From NCBI GenBank assembly GCA_900548365.1, contig URKM01000003.1:24609-88608 (forward strand): a DNA stretch of 64,000 bases, given 5' to 3'. The notes beneath the pieces are model-generated. The model did not search any database and had not been told where the DNA came from. It saw nothing but the letters and a program-made list of their open reading frames with translations. The first letter of the stretch is position 1. Every line of letters starts with the position of its first letter. This stretch comes from an uncultured Collinsella sp. (GTDB lineage: Bacteria > Actinomycetota > Coriobacteriia > Coriobacteriales > Coriobacteriaceae). Positions 61,931-64,000 of the stretch are shown here, in pieces. Both the position numbers and the translations under genes were made by a program.

Positions 61931-62092
61931 CACGCACCACGCGCCGCGTCGCACGGCACCGCGCCGACGGGGCGAACCGCCCGTCAAAACGGAGCGCCCG
62001 ATTCAGCGCTCCGGCACGAACCGTTGGGTTCATCCGATACGCATCTGGCGGCAAAACCCTGCAATGCCGCATATGCGCTTTCATCAGGTTCG

Positions 62093-62129
62093 TATAATAT
62101 GGGCACCCCGTCGCTGGGGTGCCCATATT
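62093..62129 (+). promoter_or_regulatory. TATAAT box and 14-base-arm palindrome before the TetR gene
   Basis: TATAAT (62093-62098) is a perfect -10 and runs into the inverted repeat AATATGGGCACCCC (62096-62109) / GGGGTGCCCATATT (62116-62129). A repressor bound here would cover the -10 and the start point, as expected for TetR self-control. It could also fold in RNA. Confidence 0.55.
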
Positions 62130-62152
62130 CATTTCGCCCCGAAGGTGTCATC

Positions 62153-62818
62153 ATGCTCTCTCCGGAACACATCAAGCCACGGCGGGTCGACGGCCACCTG
62201 AGCCGCCTCTCCGTCGATAGCAGGCGACTCACCGGCCAAGCCGGACAGATCACCCAGGCAGCGCGCAGCCTCTACGAGACGAGGGGCGTCGCCAAGACGA
62301 CCGTGAAGGACATCGCCGCGGAAGCAGGCGTCACCCGCGAGCTCATCTACTATTATTTCCACGGCAAGAAGGAGATCACCGAAGCCGTTCTCGACGACTA
62401 CATCGAAGACCTCGTCGAAAGCGCCATGGTGTGGAACGAGGGACGCGAATTCGGCAAGACCCGCCAATCCCTCAGGGAATGCGTCCAAACCTTCCGTCGA
62501 ACGCTCTACGACGCCGCCGGCAACGACCGTCCCATGATTCGCGTCATCGAGGAACTCGGCGTGCGCGACGCCTTCGACGTCCGCGCCGTGCGGGAGACGG
62601 TCGACGCGCTCAACGCGTGCGTCGCCAGCGAGTACGCCCGATTCCACACGGTCGAGATCGACATGGTGTACGAGATGTTCTGCGTCGTCATCTTCGGCAT
62701 GGTGGGACTGCTCAAGCTCAACCCCTCCATCACCGACGACGAGCTCATGAAGGTGGTCGAGCAGACGCTCCACCTCGACATGGAGGATACCGAACCGCCG
62801 CTGGGAGGCGGGCGCTAG
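62153..62818 (+). CDS. TetR/AcrR family transcriptional regulator
   Basis: A 221-residue repressor. The helix-turn-helix is at about 32-75 (ITQAARSLYETRGVAKTTVK; DIAAEAGVTRELIYYYFHGK), a textbook TetR N-terminus; the C-terminal ligand domain (80-215) has no family signature that names a ligand. A perfect 14-base palindrome overlapping a TATAAT box lies 24 bases upstream and is the likely operator. GAAGG precedes ATG 62153. The dipeptidase gene starts two bases past its stop, so the two are surely coupled. Confidence 0.9.
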   Translation: MLSPEHIKPRRVDGHLSRLSVDSRRLTGQAGQITQAARSLYETRGVAKTTVKDIAAEAGVTRELIYYYFHGKKEITEAVLDDYIEDLVESAMVWNEGREFGKTRQSLRECVQTFRRTLYDAAGNDRPMIRVIEELGVRDAFDVRAVRETVDALNACVASEYARFHTVEIDMVYEMFCVVIFGMVGLLKLNPSITDDELMKVVEQTLHLDMEDTEPPLGGGR

Positions 62819-62820
62819 CG

Positions 62821-63813
62821 ATGTACGACGTCTTCGACCTGCACTGCGATACCGCCGACCGGCTGGCATGGCAGAGCCTCTCCCCCGCTCTCAAGACGGC
62901 GACCGGGCTTCGATTCTACGGGCCCGGCGACGAACAGTCCCCGGCGAGCTACCGCGATCTGGCACGCAACGGCTGCCACATCTCCCTCGACGGCATCGGG
63001 GCCGCGCCCTGGGCGCAGTGCTTCGCCTGCTTCATCCCCGACGAGCTCTCCTGCGATGAATCGCTCTCGTTCTTCGAGCACGTGGAGGGCTACCTCGAGC
63101 GACAGGTCGAGGCGAACGCCGGCCGCATCGCGTTCGCGCGGTCGGGAGGCGAAGCGCGCGAGCTGCTGTCCCGTGGGCGCATCGCGGCGGTGCGCACCAT
63201 CGAGAACGCGCGCTTCTTCGCGCTCGACCCCGTCTATGTCGAACGCGCTGCCGAGCGCGGCGTCGCGATGGCGTCGCTCAGCTGGAACGCCGCCGGCCCG
63301 CTGGCCAGCGGCCACGACACCCTCGAGGGCCTTACGGACGCCGGTCGCGCCGCCCTCGCGCGTATGGAGGGCACCGGCATGGCAATCGACGTCTCGCACC
63401 TCAACGACCGCTGCTTCTCCGACGTCGCCGGCGGCACCGACGCGCCGCTCGTCGCGAGCCACTCGAACAGCCGCGCCGTCTGCGGGCACCCGCGCAACCT
63501 CACGGACGCGCAGTTCGACCTCATCCGCGAACGCGGCGGACTCGTGGGCCTCAACTTCTACCGCGGCTTTCTGAGCGAAGACGGCTGCCCCGATTTCGAC
63601 GACATCTCGCGACACATCGACCGATGGCTCGAACGCGACGGAGAAGACGTCATCGCCCTGGGAAGCGATTTCGACGGCTGCGACACGCCCGGCTGCATCG
63701 CCGCCGCCGCGGATATGCCCGCGTTCCAGCAGCTCCTCGAAGCGCGCTTCGGCGCCGCCGCGACCGCAAAGCTCTGCGGGGAAAACGCGCTGCGCTTCTT
63801 CTCGAACCGCTAG
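62821..63813 (+). CDS. Membrane dipeptidase (peptidase family M19)
   Basis: A 330-residue zinc dipeptidase related to renal dipeptidase. Metal ligands: H8 and D10 in DLHCDTADRL, the bridging glutamate in VRTIENARFF, and histidines in IDVSHLNDR and SHSNSRAVCGHPRNLTD; the conserved LGSDFDGCDTPG closes the site. It lacks a signal peptide, so it is probably cytosolic and may cleave dipeptides taken up by the dpp system. It begins two bases after the TetR stop and shares its transcript, so TetR control of peptide use is suggested. Length is normal. Confidence 0.92.
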   Translation: MYDVFDLHCDTADRLAWQSLSPALKTATGLRFYGPGDEQSPASYRDLARNGCHISLDGIGAAPWAQCFACFIPDELSCDESLSFFEHVEGYLERQVEANAGRIAFARSGGEARELLSRGRIAAVRTIENARFFALDPVYVERAAERGVAMASLSWNAAGPLASGHDTLEGLTDAGRAALARMEGTGMAIDVSHLNDRCFSDVAGGTDAPLVASHSNSRAVCGHPRNLTDAQFDLIRERGGLVGLNFYRGFLSEDGCPDFDDISRHIDRWLERDGEDVIALGSDFDGCDTPGCIAAAADMPAFQQLLEARFGAAATAKLCGENALRFFSNR

Positions 63814-63860
63814 CCCCTCCCCGGCACCGCTCGCATCCGACGTAGATCCCATGCAACGAG

Positions 63861-63893
63861 AAAAGCCCGCTCGGTCACGCGAGCGGGCTTTTT
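63861..63893. terminator. Two-way terminator between the dipeptidase and serS
   Basis: AAAAGCCCGCTCG and CGAGCGGGCTTTTT form a 13 bp stem with a GTCACG loop and U runs on both strands. Confidence 0.93.
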
Positions 63894-63936
63894 CATCACG
63901 ATTCGAAGCAGGGCGAAATCTTCCCGCAACGACTTG

Positions 63937-64000
63937 CTACGCGATCGGCTCGATGCGCTCGATGCCGCCCATGTAGGGGCGCAGGACCTCGGGCACCGTG
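63937..64000 (-). CDS. serS: Seryl-tRNA synthetase, C-terminal end
   Basis: Only the last 20 residues are in the window. They read TVPEVLRPYMGG then IERIEPIA and a TAG stop. VPEVLRPYMGG is the conserved C-terminal tail of bacterial SerS. The gene enters from the right and is convergent with the dipeptidase gene across a shared terminator. Confidence 0.85.
   Translation of the reverse strand, partial: TVPEVLRPYMGGIERIEPIA

Overview
The window is a high-GC stretch of one bacterial chromosome. It looks like an actinobacterium of the class Coriobacteriia, most likely Collinsella or a near relative. Reasons: GC-rich codon use, a GatCAB operon, class Ia ribonucleotide reductase, LuxS, a multi-domain surface glycosidase ending in a sortase signal, and a B12-dependent methionine synthase split from its reactivation domain. 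The genus call is inference; the class call is more secure. I see no prophage, insertion sequence, CRISPR array or rRNA.

Layout. 1-7.0 kb (+): end of metF, the MetH reactivation protein, metH, a UPF0210/DUF711 protein, a SAM methyltransferase and a YhbY RNA-binding protein. 7.0-13.8 kb (-): a 1003-residue ATPase-SARP regulator, a PTS EIIA plus nagB pair, rplM-rpsI, and a patatin-like lipase. 14-20 kb (-): a full dipeptide ABC transporter operon (A-B-C-D-F) with a hairpin after the binding protein. 20-24.7 kb (-): tmRNA flanked on both sides by short tandem repeats, then gatCAB. 24.8-31 kb: a beta-glucoside-type PTS EIIBC diverging from a RpiR-type regulator, then luxS, a YitT protein and brnQ. 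31-35 kb (+): nrdA-nrdB. 35-40 kb (-): a 1651-residue wall-anchored family-20 glycoside hydrolase.

40.9-53 kb (mostly -): a PcrA helicase with an unusual N-terminal tail, an ArsC-fold protein without the usual cysteine, an NCS2 purine permease, UppP, a universal stress protein (+), a two-component system, an unknown protein and purH. 52.8-58.5 kb: a GNAT acetyltransferase, a DUF2207 protein, ferritin, GluQRS, two identical tRNA-Arg(ACG) cassettes and tRNA-Ser(GCT). 58.6-64 kb: a small membrane protein, a geranylgeranyl-reductase-like flavoprotein, an unknown gene with a LexA-box-like operator, a multi-pass membrane protein, a TetR regulator coupled to a membrane dipeptidase, and the end of serS.

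Together the genes suggest a gut saprophyte that clips host or dietary amino sugars at its surface, takes up peptides, sugars and branched-chain amino acids, and channels glucosamine-6-phosphate into glycolysis. No single cluster is plainly a new system. The least explained items are the intergenic repeat families (around tmRNA, and an element after both pcrA and purH), the five-fold Pro-x-Pro-Trp motif of PcrA, a 58-residue Cys-rich ORF antisense to the end of metH, and the palindromes in front of the unknown gene near 60.7 kb and the tetR-dipeptidase pair.
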